Notes under the pieces: generated by a model
The model's input: the letters and a program-made list of their open reading frames with translations, nothing else
Databases searched by the model: none
What the model was told of the DNA's origin: nothing
NCBI GenBank assembly: GCA_009763385.1
Contig: CM019824.1
Span: 32,804,446 to 32,868,445, forward strand
Reading direction: 5' to 3'
DNA length: 64,000 nt
DNA from: Coix lacryma-jobi var. lacryma-jobi
Taxonomy: Eukaryota > Streptophyta > Magnoliopsida > Poales > Poaceae
Shown: in pieces, positions 30,151 to 42,800 of the stretch
Numbering within the stretch: position 1 is the first letter of the stretch
How the letters are laid out: each line of letters begins with the position of its first letter
Program-made: the position numbers and the translations under genes

Positions 30151-32190
30151 ATGGCTCAAATCAACTATATGGGGAAGCCACCACATTTTGACGGCACCAA
30201 CTTTGATTGTTGGAAGAGAAAGATGTGTGCATTCACAAGAGGAATGAATAGGAAGATTTAGGAAGTGATTGAGCATGACTTTGCGGTAATTGATCCCGCA
30301 AGCCCTACTCCAAGAGAAGAAGAGAAGCTTCAATGGAATGATGTGGCAATCAACTTGTTCTATGAAGCATTTGACACAAAGGTGTTTGAGCAAATCAAGG
30401 ACCTTGAAAGAGCAAGTGAGATATGGGAGAGATTGGAAGAGACATATGAGGGCACCAAGGCGGTCAAGGGTGCCAAGCTATACATTCTCAAGGACAAGCT
30501 TGCTACCTTCAAGATGCATGATGATGAGAGCATACCGGAGATGTTTCACCGGTTGCAAGTTATTATCAATGACTTGAAGGCTTTGGGAGAGAAGGTGGAG
30601 GACAAGGACTTTTCTGACAAGTTCTTGAGATGCTTGCCACCAAGGTTTGATACTTTGGTGACTATCCTAGTAAGGGAAGGATTGAATACGGTAACCTCAA
30701 ACCAAGTACTAGGTGATGTGGTCACACAAGACACATACCGTGTGGAAAGGGATGAGGGAGCCCAAGAGGAAGAGAAGAAGAAGAAAACCGTGGCATTCAA
30801 GGCTTCATCCTCCAAGAGCAAGAGCAAGAGCAAGGGCAAAGCAAAGAAGGAAGAAAGTGATGATGAAGCAAACACAAGCTTGAGTGAAATGGATGATGAA
30901 GAGATGGCTCTATTTGTCAAGAGATTTGGCAAGTTCATGAAGAAGAAGGGCTATGGAGCAAGAAAGAGAAGAGATGCAACAAAGAGCACAACTAAGAGGT
31001 GCTATAGATGCAAAAGCAATGATCACTTCATTGCGGATTGTCCATACTCTAGTGATGAAGATGATGATGACCGCAAGAAGAGCAAGAAGAAGGACAAGAA
31101 GGAAAATAAAGAAAAGAAAGAGAAGAAAAAGGAGAAGAAGAAGGGTGGATCCTATGTTGTGACATGGGATAGTGATGCTTCCTCAAGTGATGATGATGAT
31201 TCTAGTGATGATGAGAGGAAGACCACCAAGAAGAAGGCTATGGCTAGTCTTGCTATCTCAAGCAAGTCTTCTATCTTCAACACTCCATCGACATGCTTCA
31301 TGGCTAAGGCCACTAAGGTATCATCCGATGAGAGTGATAGTGAGAGTGATAGTCATGATGATGAGGAGTACTCAAAGAAGGACCTCATGAGCATGCTACA
31401 AGATGCTCACTCTTACATTGAGACTAAGAGGAAGGAGTGCAAAGAATTGCGCAAGGCCAACAAGGCTCTTGAGCAATCCTTTGATGAGCTCAAGTTCACT
31501 CATGAGAGGCTAGAGGAAGCCCATGATAAGCTTGATCAAGCTCACACTAGGCTTAAGGAAGTCCACTCCTCCCTCCTTAATCAAAGTAAGATTGAGGATG
31601 TTGTAGAGACATGCAATGTAGGAGTAACTTGTGATATACTTGATGAATCATTTTATGCTCCTATTATTGTTGCTCCCACAAATGCATCATCATCATCTAG
31701 CTCAACTAAAATGCCTACTTCTACTTCTTGTGATTCATCATTAGTGGTAGAAAATGAGAACCTTAAGAACAAGGTTGTTGAGCTCACTCATGCTTTAGGC
31801 AATGCCTATGGTGGAGATGCCCGCTTGCTAAAGTGCTTGGGTAGCCAAAGGTGTCCACTCAACAAAGAGGGACTTGGCTATACCCCCAAGAAGGGCAAGG
31901 CGGCTTTTGCTCCTCACAAGACTTGTTTTGTGAAGAGCAATGGTCGGTTTTGCCATAGTTGCAAGCAATCCGGGCATATAGAGCAAAATTGCTTTAACAA
32001 GAACAATGCTCATGTTTCATCCATTAGACTTGATTCTTGTTATATGCTTACAAAGGGAACTAATGGTGTGAAGGCTAAGTACATTGGTGCACCCGTGGTT
32101 GGCCCAAAGAAGAAGGAAATTTGGGTGCCCAAGAGCTTGGTAACTAACCTTGGAGGACCCAAAAAGATTTGGGTACCTAAAAAGAATTGA
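30151..32190 (+). pseudogene. gag: Copia-2 Gag with one early stop
   Basis: The frame from ATG 30151 runs to TGA 32188-32190 (679 codons) and is interrupted only by TAG at 30259-30261. An ATG just after the stop (30265) could give a shortened Gag lacking the first 38 residues. The capsid region (UBN2 type) covers about residues 1-195. A Lys/Ser-rich segment, a CX2CX4HX4C zinc knuckle at about 284-297, an acidic/lysine-rich low-complexity part, a coiled coil and a second knuckle (CHSCKQSGHIEQNC) follow. The domain order matches the Gag of copia-1 although the sequences differ greatly. Confidence 0.88.
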
Positions 32191-32202
32191 TCTCTTTTGT
32201 AG

Positions 32203-35200
32203 GTAAACTATAAAGCGGGAGGAAGGCATTGGGTGCTTGATAGTGGGTGCACTCAACACATGACCGGAGATGGTAGAATGTTCAAATCAATCAACACTAG
32301 TGGGAATGATCATGCAGATGCTATCACATTTGGTGACAACAAGAAAGGCAAGGTCAAAGGCTTGGGCAAGATTGCAATATCCAATGACTTGAGCATCTCC
32401 AATGTGCTATTAGTGGAATCTCTCAACTTCAACTTATTATCCGTGGCACAATTGTGTGACTTGGGTTTCAAATGCATATTTGGGGTTGATGATGTGGAGA
32501 TAGTGAGTGTTGATGGAAGTGACTTGGTGTTCAAATAATTTAGATATGAGAACCTTTATTTGGTGGACTTTGATGCAAGTGAAGCTCAATTGACAACATG
32601 CTTATTCACTAAATCAAGTATGGGTTGGCTATGGCATAGGCGCTTGGGACATGTTGGAATGAAGCAACTAAAGAGACTAGTGAAGCATGATATGGTTAGA
32701 GGACTAAAAGATGTTCACTTTGAGAAGGACAAGCTTTGTAGTGCATGCCAAATGGGAAAGCAAGTTGGAAACACTCATCCCAACAAAGGAATGATGAGCA
32801 CTACACATGCACTTGAGTTGTTGCACATGGACTTGTTCGGACCAACTACATATGCAAGTATTGGGGGAAACAAGTATGACTTTGTGATAGTGGATGACTA
32901 TACAAGATACACATGGGTCTTCTTTCTCATTGACAAGAGTGAAGCGTTTGGCATATTGAAAACCTTTGTCAAGAGAAATCAAAATGAGTTTGATAGAAGA
33001 ATCAAGAAAGTGAGAAGTGATAATGGAAGTGAGTTTAGAAACACAAGAGTTGATGAGTTATGTGATGAGTTTGGGATCAAGCATCAATTCTCAGCCAAGT
33101 ATACACCTCAATCCAATGGGATAGTTGAAAGGAAGAATAGGACACTCATCGATATGTCAAGATCCATGCTTAGTGAATACAATGTGAGTGATTCCTTTTG
33201 GGCCGAAGCAATCAACACGACATGCTACTATAGCAACCGACGCTATTGTCACCCTCTCTTGAAGAAGACACCATATGAGCTCCTCAATGATAGAAAGCCC
33301 AACATTGCTTATTTCCGGGTCTTTGGGTGCAAGTGCTACATATTGAAGAAGGGCACAAGACTTGGCAAGTTTGAAAAGAAGTGTGATGAAGGGTTTCTAC
33401 TTGGTTACTCCACTACAAGCAAGGCATATAGAGTGTGGAACAACACAACAAGAATAGTTGAAGAAGTCCATGATGTTGAGTTTGATGAAACCAATGGCTC
33501 TCATGAAGAACAAGATAATCTAGATGATGTGAGAGGAACACAATTGATGGAAGCTATGAAGAACATGGACATTGGTCATATAAGGCCAAAGCAAGTGATT
33601 GACATAGAAGATGACAAAGATCAAGTGCTCTCTCCTCCAACCATGCAAGGCAATGATGTTGCAAGCTCTAGTGGCTCTCAAGATCAACAAGATGCTAGTA
33701 GCTCTCAAGTGGCTCATCCAAGTGCAAATGTCCAACCACAACAAGTGCTCCAACCAACACATATTGCAAGAGATCATCCTTTGGATCGAATTGTTGGTGA
33801 CATAAGAAGAGGTGTGCAAACAAGATCAAGATTGGCTTCATTTTGTGAACACTACTCATTTGTTTCATTCATTGAGCCAACCAAGATTGATGAAGCCTTG
33901 ATGGATGTTGATTGGGTAAATGCAATGCATGAAGAGTTGAACAACTTTACCCGCAATAATGTTTGGGAGTTAGTGGAAAGACCAAAGAACACAAATGTTA
34001 TTGGTACAAAATGGGTCTTCCAGAACAAGCAAGATGAAGATGGCATTGTTGTTAGAAACAAAGCAAGATTGGTTGCACAAGGGTACACTCAATTAGAAGG
34101 CATTGACTTTGGAGAAACCTATGCACCGGTTGCTAGATTGGAGGCCATAAGAATCTTACTTGCATATGCTTGTTCGCACAACATCAAGCTCTATCAAATG
34201 GATGTGAAAAGTGCTTTTCTCAATGGATTCATCAATGAGCTAGTGTATGTTGAGCAACCTCCTGGATTTGAATATTTGAAGAAGCCTAACCATGTGTACA
34301 AGCTTAAGAAAGCATTATATGGGTTGAAGCAAGCACCTAGAGCATGGTATGAAAGATTGAGGGATTTCTTGCTATCAAAGGGTTTCAAGATGGGGAAGGT
34401 TGACACCACACTCTTCACCAAGAAGATTGGAAGTGACTTGTTTGTGTTGCAAATCTATGTGGATGACATCATATTTGGATCAACCAACCAAGACTTTTGT
34501 GAAGAGTTTGGAGAAATGATGGCTAAAGAATTTGAGATGTCTATGATTGGAGAGCTTAGTTACTTCCTTGGTCTACAAATCAAGCAAATGAAGAAAGGCA
34601 CATTTGTTAGTCAAGGCAAGTACATCATGGACATGCTCAAGAAGTTTGGGTTAGATGAAGCAAAAGCAATAACCACCCCAATGGGCACAAATGGACACTT
34701 GGATAGTGACTCTAGTGGTGACATGGTGGATCAAAAGTTATATCGGTCAATGATTGGAAGTCTACTCTATGTGACCGCATCAAGGCCGGATGTCATGTTT
34801 AGTGTGTGCATGTGTGCAAGGTTCCAAGCTTCACCAAGAGAAAGTCATTTGAAGGCAACCAAAAGAATATTAAGATATTTGAAGCACACTCCAAATGTTG
34901 GATTATGGTATCCCAAGGGCTCTCAATTTGAATTAATTAGATACTCGGATTCCGATTATGCGGGATGCAAGGTGGATAGGAAGAGCACATTGGGCACTTG
35001 TCAATTGCTTGGAAGATCACTTGTCTCATGGTCATCAAAGAAGCAAAATAGTGTTGCACTCTCTACCGCCGAAGCCGAATACATATATGCGGGTAGTTGT
35101 TGTGCACAATTGCTATGGATTAAAGCAACATTGCAAGATTATGGAGTCAAGTTTGGACAAGTCCCATTGCTATGTGATAATGAGAGCACCGTCAAAATAG

Positions 35201-35409
35201 CCACCAACCCGGTTCAACATTCAAGAACAAAGCACATTGACATAAGGCATCACTTCATTAGAGATCATCAAGCAAAGAAAGACATATCTATTGAGAGTGT
35301 AGGCACCGATGATCAACTTGCCGATATCTTCACCAAGCCACTAGATGAGAGAACATTTTGCAAGCTAAGGAATGAATTGAATATCCTAGACTTCTCCAAC
35401 ATGAGTTGA
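32203..35409 (+). pseudogene. pol: Copia-2 Pol polyprotein with one internal stop
   Basis: Same frame as gag, separated by TGA (32188) and TAG (32200). It starts with the protease (LDSGCTQHMTG, about 32234-32266). A TAA at 32536-32538 lies between protease and the integrase zinc domain (WHRRLGHVG...CSACQMGKQ). The rest is open: integrase core (HMDLFG, RSDNGSEF, NGIVERKNR), reverse transcriptase with YVDD (about 34456-34467), RNase H (SDSDYAG, AEAEY, CDNEST) and stop at 35407-35409. Only point stops are present, so decay is recent. Intact sister copies could supply the proteins. Confidence 0.9.
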
Positions 35410-36489
35410 ATGCACCCCTACTTATGACATGCCTCTCCTCCAAGAAAGCAAAGGTAAAATTGTTTGGCATGTGCATTCATTCTTATTAGGTTGTGATCTA
35501 GTTCATATAGCCATCACATTGCTTATTTAGGCTCATTCATGGTAAATCAAATGAATTTGAAGTATATATGGTACCACTATTGCTTTTATGTTTGACTTGA
35601 TCTAGTGGTGGCATATAACTTGTTTGTGAGCTTGTAACTCTAAGTGTTTGGTCTAGTAAGTGAGGAATGGGTGTTTAACCAACGTGAGTAAGATAACCAT
35701 TCTTGTAAGATGTGTGAAGAAGCTTACTCTAGAGCAAACCGTGTTATATATCCTATGCTCATGAGCTAGATTAAGCCATAACTTGACTTAGTTTGATCCC
35801 TACATATGAATCTCATGCTAAAAATATTGTCTCCCTTCTTTTAAGCTTACCCCACCTTTCTGATAATTGTTGACAAAGGGGGAGAAAATAATGCAACAAA
35901 GATATGTTAGTAAAAGGGGGAGACAACACAAGTGGCAACAAAGATAAAACATGCTAGACTTCAAGTAGGATCGGAGCATACAAAAAGGGGGAGCAAGCTC
36001 ATAAACATGATTGTTGCATTTGAAATGTGCATATTCATATGATTGACTACATTGCATAAGCTATTTGTTTTACTACTCATGCTTATGTGGTAAATGCTAG
36101 GGTTAGAACATGATTGATGATATGACTCACTAGCATGAATAGGATGATAACTAGACATACTTGTATTTTTAAGTGGTCCAAGAGCCTTTTTATTATGTTG
36201 ATCTCACGGGGTTCTTGAGTTTTGATGTATGTCTAGTAACAAATGATGCTAAGGATGGTTTAACATGTGCACTCCGATTTGTATCACGCTTCAAAAGTCC
36301 ATTCTTATGCCTTAGCATCATCATTGGTAGTATTGCTCACCCACATTTCATATCCATACATATGTGCCAAATCTAGAACCAAACTCTATAGCACATATGT
36401 AAGGGGAGCTAATACTATCAATGTGGTTACTCAAATTTAAATCACATATCTTTGTATGGGTTGTCATCAATTACCAAAAAGGGGGAGAT
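35410..36489 (+). other. Copia-2 3' spacer with four polypurine tracts
   Basis: No convincing reading frame, and no envelope-like protein as found in some SIRE relatives. Purine tracts of the form A(3-5)GGGGGAG occur at about 35874-35885, 35912-35922, 35982-35993 and 36475-36488. The last directly precedes the 3' LTR and is the functional one by position. Confidence 0.75.
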
Positions 36490-38508
36490 TGAAAGCCCTA
36501 GTTTGGTTTTGGCTAATTGATGAAACCTATTTGGTCTAATTCTATTGCTAAGCATGTGTGTAGCTTATGAGGAAGGATTAAGACCAAGACAAGTGGTGGA
36601 GCTAGCAAGGTGGCAACCATGGAGGATGGTGTTGGCCATATGCATCTCAAGTGATCAAGTGCTCTACCTTTGGTGAATCACGAGAAGAAGAGAAGAGATG
36701 GAGCAAAGAGGCCCGAAGGCAAAGGTATAACCTATAGGGCTCTTTGTTTTAGTGATCAAGACACTTAGCGAGTGTGATCACATTTAGGATACATAGCCAT
36801 ACTATTAAGAGGAGATTATTCACGGCTTATGCGGTGTTCAATTGCCACTAGGTGTTCTCTAACATATCGATGCTATAGACCTAGTGAGTGACTAACAAAA
36901 CCCTTGGAAAATGCTTTGCAAAATGCTAACACACGTGCACAAGTGTTGAAACACTTTGGTGTTGGCGCATGGGAGCAAGGGTAAAAGTTAGAAAGCGAAA
37001 GGTGCTGAATTATCAGCATCGGACGCTGCTGGCAGCAGCATCGGACGCTGGGCCGAGCGTCCGATGCAAGTGACGTGGCGCGAGCTAACTTTCTAGGGAG
37101 CATCGGACGCTGGCCTGCGTCCGATGCCGATCCATCGGACGCGTCCGATGTGATTTGACCCGTTCTGGAACCTTTCTGTTGAGCGTCCGGTGCTAACGTT
37201 CCGGCGCGTCCGATGTGGCGCAGAAATGAGCTGAATCGAGCAGTGGCATCAGAGCGTCCGATGCCTGGCATCGGCGTGTCCGATGCCACATTAACCGTGG
37301 CGCGAAAAGTATTGACCGTTGGGATCTAACGGGCTGAATTCATATCGGGGGGACATGTGGCTCCATCTGGAGCATCAGACGCTGGGGCAGCGTCCGATGG
37401 TTGAGCACCGGCGTGTCAGATGCCCTCGATTTCAGTCCAACGGCTAGGCCGACTTGTGTGGCCTATTTAAGGGGCTTGGCCGGCTTGCTAGAGATATCTC
37501 TTGCACATTTTGATTCCTAAGCATTCTAGTGAGCTTTGGCAAGCCTCCCAACTCATCTCCCAAGTTGATTTAATCAAACCAAGTGAGATTGAGTGATCTA
37601 GTGAGTGATTTGAAAGAGTTCAATCTAGTGGCACTAGTTCTTCGCATCGGCATTGAGTTTTCTTGTTACTCTTGGCATTTGCCGGTGCCTATACGGCTTG
37701 GAGGCGTTGTGGTGTTGTTGGCAAGAGAAGGAGATTGTTCTTGGCCACCACCGATCGTGATTGTGAGAGGTTTTGGAGCCTCACCTCGCCGGAGCGGCAA
37801 GAGGCATCCTTAGTGGATTGCTCGTGTCATTGAGCTACCTCACTAGCGGTAGATTCTTGTGGCGCTCTTTGTGAGCTTGGCTTTGTGCCGATTAGCCACC
37901 GGGTCACCTAGTGTTGGTCGACACAACGGAGAGTAGCGTGCCGGCAAGCACGTGAACCTCGGGATAAATCTTGGTGTCCCGTCTGCTTATTGTGATTGCG
38001 CATTCATCTTGGTGATTGGTCTTCATATTCATATTCTTAGTGATTGGCATCACGAGTGGATTTCACCGGTGATTGACTCTCTACTAGACGATCCCGAAGG
38101 CTCGGTGAAATCACTTCTATCTAGCTCATTTACTTTGTCTACTTACTTTGAGCTATTTGTTTTGTGTAGATACTATCTCTTGTTGTATACCTTTTGTCAT
38201 ATACCTTGTTTAGTTAGTTGTGATTAGTTTGCTTAGTCTATCTCTTGCACACACTTGTCACATATACTTTCATATATATATATACTTGTACTAGAGCTAG
38301 ATTGTTTTATTTCATATTTGATATTAAGCTCTAGTTGTTTGTGTGGCATAGTTCTATTAGGTAGAATTGTTGGATAGGTGGCTTGCAACACACTATTAGG
38401 CTAGCGCAAAAAGCTTCGCCATTTGTTACACTAATAGTGTTTGCCTAAGTGATTTTGTAGATTTTTAATTAGGCTATTCACCCCCCTCTAGCCAATTTGG
38501 ACCTTTCA
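36490..38508 (+). repeat. 3' LTR of copia-2
   Basis: 2019 bp, TGAAAGCCC to CCTTTCA, with the TATA-like box at 37464-37470. It differs from the 5' LTR by scattered substitutions and by indels inside the GCGTCCGATG cluster: it lacks about 25-30 bases near 37185 and has an extra segment at about 37360-37410. Confidence 0.95.
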
Positions 38509-38513
38509 CCAAG

Positions 38514-38632
38514 TTTCCTCCACTGCCCGTCCTCCTCCCGTTCGCCATGGAAAGGCCTCTCTTTGGGCCCCTTTAGGATGCCACCTCTGACCTTGGCCGC
38601 TCCCCATCGTTGAGACATGCTGCAAAGCTCAG
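38514..38632 (+). repeat. Middle piece of solo LTR A
   Basis: GC-rich LTR A sequence between the two copia insertions. The last five bases (CTCAG, 38628-38632) are the left target duplicate of copia-3. Confidence 0.85.
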
Positions 38633-38929
38633 TGTCAGTGGAGCACCACCAATCGTGGCTAACGGCTCCGCCCGCCAATGGCTCCAGCTCCGTAGAGCAC
38701 GCGCTACCGCACGCATGCGCCGCGAGGCTAACGGCTTCAGCTCCGTAGAGCACGCGCTGCCGCACGCATGCACCGCGGTCACCATGGCGTCCGCGCTCCC
38801 GCTCTGTACACCAAGCCGCTCGCTCAGCTCGCTCTATATAGACCGCTTGTACAGCCATGGCCAAAGGCCTATATATGTAACCTTGTGATGATCAATACAA
38901 TTCGACCAGTTGCATAATTCTATTCTACA
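38633..38929 (+). repeat. 5' LTR of copia-3
   Basis: 297 bp with a TATATA box at 38835-38840. An internal imperfect duplication of about 45 bases (starting GGCTCCAGCTCCGTAGAGCA) covers 38680-38777. Confidence 0.95.
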
Positions 38930-38944
38930 TGGTATCATCGTCCA
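38930..38944 (+). promoter_or_regulatory. Primer binding site of copia-3
   Basis: TGGTATCATCG begins at the first base after the LTR, matching the start of the initiator methionyl-tRNA site (TGGTATCA). Confidence 0.8.
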
Positions 38945-38991
38945 CGGGTTTTCACTAGAATTGTTCAACCACATCTCTCCTTCCGCTGCCC

Positions 38992-39850
38992 ATGGCTCCC
39001 TCCTCTCACCACTCTGAGCACCACGACGACGAGCCCGTCGCTCCCGTTCACTCCACCTCCTCCCAGATCCAAGGCATCTCCATCCGCCACCACATTCATG
39101 TCATCCTTGACATGGACGAGGCCAACTTCGGCCAGTGGCGCCACTTCTTCGACTTCGCCCTCGGCAAATTCGGGCTCAAGAGCCATGTCCTCACCTCCAC
39201 CCTTGATGAAGAACGTGATGACGAGTGGCGCAAGATCGACTCCTGCGTCGTCAACTGGATCCTCGCCACCGTCTCCAAGGGCGTCTTCGACACCGTCCGC
39301 AACGACCGCCACGACGCGTTCAACCTCTGGAACGCCATCGCCGGCCTCCTCCAGGACAACGAGATGCAGCGCGCCGTGTACCTGGAGGCCGAGCTGCGTT
39401 CCCTGATGCAAGGTGACATGTCCATCAACGACTACTGCACCAAGCTCAAACGCCTCGCCGATCAGCTGCGTGACATCGGCCATGCGGTCTCCGAACCAAG
39501 CATGGTGCTGAACCTCCTCCGCGGCCTCAGCCCGCGTTTTCGCTACGTCAAGCCGGTCATCACCTCCAAGTACCCGCCGCACACCTTCCAGAGCGCCCGC
39601 TCCTTCCTCCTCCTCGAGGAACTCGGCCTTCAGCACGACACCAACGCTGAAGACGGGCAGGCGCTCACCGTCACCCATGGTGACCGCTCCACCGGATCCT
39701 CCAACTCCTCCGGCAATGGCGGCGAGAACGGCTCCAACGACAGCTCCTCCGGCTTGTCTGCATCGCGCTCCACCCGCAACAACAACAGCGGCGGCGGCGG
39801 CCGCTACAACAACCGCAACGACCGGCGCCGCCAAAAGGGCACCGACGCGG
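38992..39850 (+). pseudogene. gag: Copia-3 Gag region
   Basis: Frame from ATG 38992. UBN2-type capsid domain: an N-terminal region with FGQWRHFFDFALGKFG, then a helical core with LRSLMQGDMSINDYC and LADQLRDIG. It is followed by a Ser/Gly/Asn-rich low-complexity tail. A frameshift near 39845 leads into the protease frame, which opens at 39933. In intact Ale-like elements gag and pol form one frame. Confidence 0.85.
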
Positions 39851-42800
39851 CGGTGGCGGCAGGAACGCGCGCTCCACCAACTCTAACGCCCAGAGCGCGC
39901 CTTACGCCGCGGGCTTCAACCCCTGGCAAGGTATGGTGCAGGCATGGCAGATGCCTTTTCGCGCCCCTGGCGCGGGAGTCCTGGGTCCGCGGCCGCCGTT
40001 CCAACCTCAGCAGGCGATGATGGCCTCTCACCTTCAGCCACCGTCCCCGCATGGCTCCATCAACACCTTCGACACCGGGGGCCTCTACGCTGCCCTCCAG
40101 TCGGCCGGCGTTCTACATCAGCCGCAGAGCACGTCCGACTGGTACTTCGACACCGGTGCCACGTCGCACATGTCCTCCAACCCCGGTAATCTCCCCTCCC
40201 ATACCCTTCGTCCTTCGTCATCTTCCATCACAGTGGGCAATGGTGCTCGGTTGCCTGTCACTCACCAAGCACACACCGTGATCCCCACTGCTTCCTCTCC
40301 TTTACATTTAAACAATGTCCTTGTTTCTGCTTCACTCATCAAAAATCTGATTTCAGTACGTCAATTAACCCATGATAATAATGTTTCAATTGAATTTGAC
40401 CCTTCTGGTTTTTCCATAAAGGATCTTCCTTCCAGGGAGGAGATGCTCCGATGTGAGAGCAGCGGCGATCTCTACCCCCTCTGCCTTCCTCACCATCAAG
40501 CCCTCACTGCATCATCAACGGCATCCCTGTGGCATCAGCGGCTCGGGCACCCCGGGCAACCTGTTAATTCTCAAGTTTTACAAACTTTTTCATTTTCATG
40601 TAATAAGGCTGATGGCCACACTTGCAGTTCTTGCCGTTTGGGCAAGCACACCCGTTTACCTTTCCACAATTCAGCATCCCAAACATTTTTCCCTTTTCAA
40701 ATAGTGCATTCAGATGTTTGGACCTCTCCTGTTTACAGTCATTCCGGGTACAAATACTATGCTGTTTTCCTTGATGATTACACCCACTATCTTTGGACTG
40801 TTCCCCTACGCAATAAGTCTGACGTTTTTCCGACAATATGCACGTTCATTGCCTATGTTCAGACTCAGTTTTGCCTTCCCATTCTCTCCTTTCAGACAGA
40901 CAACGACCGTGAGTATGATTCTTATGCCATGCGCCTTCTTCTGTCCTCTCTCGGCATTCAGTTCTGACTCTCGTGTCCCCACACATCGCAGCAAAATGGC
41001 AAGGCAGAACGCATCTTGCGCACCACTAATGACTGTGTCCGAACTCTGTTGATTCACAGTGCAACTCCCCTGGCGTTCTGGGCTGAGGCGCTCGCCACGG
41101 CCACGTATCTGATCATCCGGCGTCCATGCCGCGCCACGGAATCTACGACACCATACTCCCTCCTCTTCGGCGTGCCACCAAGCTACGACGAGCTCCGGGT
41201 GTTCGGGTGCCGCTGCTACCCCAGCATGATCGCCACATCCGCGCACAAGCTCGCCCCGCGCTCCACCGCGTGCGTCTTCATCGGGTACCCTGCTGATCAT
41301 CGCGGCTACCGATGCTACGACATCACCACCGGTCGCGTCATCACGTCCCGGCACGTCGTCTTCGACGAAGCGGTCTTCCCCTTCCGCACCAACGACATCG
41401 TCGACCCGACGTCCCGTCCTCCACCAGTTCAACTTGAGGACGACACGTCGCCACGCCTCGTCACCGAGCTGCCACCCCACCCGACGCACGCCCGGACTGT
41501 GCGTTCGAGAGGTGCCTCCGCACAGCCCGTGGCTTCGTCTTCAACATCTGCACCGACTTCCGCGGCATCGTCCACGCCAAGGCCCGCGACGCCCGCACCG
41601 TCGCCCACGGCGTTGTCCTCAATGTCGCCCACCGCGTCGCCCACGACGTCGCCCCCGTCGTCGCCACCGGCCGCACCGCCGCGTCCACCTGCCACCACTG
41701 GTCATTCCATGGTCACCCGTGCGCGTGATGGGATCCACAAGCCGAACCCCAAGTATGCCCTGGCGGCCTCGGGCACCCTCTCGCCGGTGCCCCGCTCCGT
41801 CCGCTCGGCTCTCAAGGACGACAACTGGTACGCAGCCATGAAAGCTGAGTATGACGCCCTGCAGGCCAACCAGACCTGGACTCTCATTCCCAGGCCACCC
41901 GGTGCTCGAATCATCACAGGCAAGTGGGTCTTCAAGCACAAGATGAAATCTGACGGAACCCTTGAGCGTTACAAGGCTCGATGGGTCGTCCGTGGATTCA
42001 ATCAACGACCCGGCATCGACTTTGGCGAAACATTCTCAACGGTGATCAAGCCGGCGACCATCCGAACCGTCCTCACGCTGGTGGCATCCTGCAATTGGCC
42101 AGCTCACCAACTCGACGTCTCCAACGCTTTCTTACATGGCAACTTGCAGGAACAGGTGTTCTGTCAGCAGCCCACAGGCTTCGCCGATGCAGCGCGGCCG
42201 AACTACGTCTGCCTTCTCTCGCGCTCCCTCTACGGCTTCGACAAGCTCCCCGGGCGTGGTTCGACCGCTTCGTCGGGCACGTGACCTCACTCGGCTTTGT
42301 ACAGTCGAGAGCGGACACCTCCCTCTTCGTGTACAACCGTGCTGGTGCCCAGGCATATCTACTGCTGTATGTCGACGACATGATCCTCGCCGCGTCGTCC
42401 ACAGCGCTGCTCCAGTTCTTCGTCAAGCGACTGCGAGACGCCTTCAAGGTGAAAACATGGGACCCGTCCACCACTTCCTCGGCATCAGCGTGCGTCGAAC
42501 CGGCCATGGCTTCTTCCTGTCCCAGACACAGTACGCCGAAGACCTGTCCCAGACACAGTACGCCGAAGACCTGCTGGAGCGCGCAGGCATGGCGAACTGC
42601 AACTCCGTCGCCACTCCAGCAGACACAAAGGGCAAGGTCTCAGCAACCGACGACACACTCATCGATGATACCGAAGCCTCGTCGGCGCACTGCAGTATCT
42701 GACGATCACCCGCCCCGACATAGCATATGCTGTGCAACAAGTTTGCCTGCACATGCATGCGCCGCAGGATGTTCATCTCACCATGCTCAAGCGCATTCTT

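Larger units (their letters stand above)
28099..38508 (+). mobile_element. Ty1/copia element, SIRE/Maximus-like (copia-2)
   Basis: Complete 10.4 kb plus-strand insertion in solo LTR A, flanked by the perfect duplicate CCAAG (28094-28098 and 38509-38513). LTRs of 1994 and 2019 bp start TGAAAGCCC and end CCTTTCA. It carries a primer binding site, gag, pol in the same frame, about 1.08 kb of non-coding DNA with several polypurine tracts, and the 3' LTR. Coding is damaged by in-frame stops but not by frameshifts. Confidence 0.95.

Noticed and set aside
35410..36489. Possible envelope-like gene downstream of copia-2 pol
   Set aside because: Some SIRE relatives have one, but no frame above about 80 codons and no signal or membrane pattern is present here.
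38965..39834. 289-codon minus-strand frame opposite copia-3 gag
   Set aside because: A mirror of the real gag codons in GC-rich sequence, with Val/Ala/Gly-rich composition and no domain.
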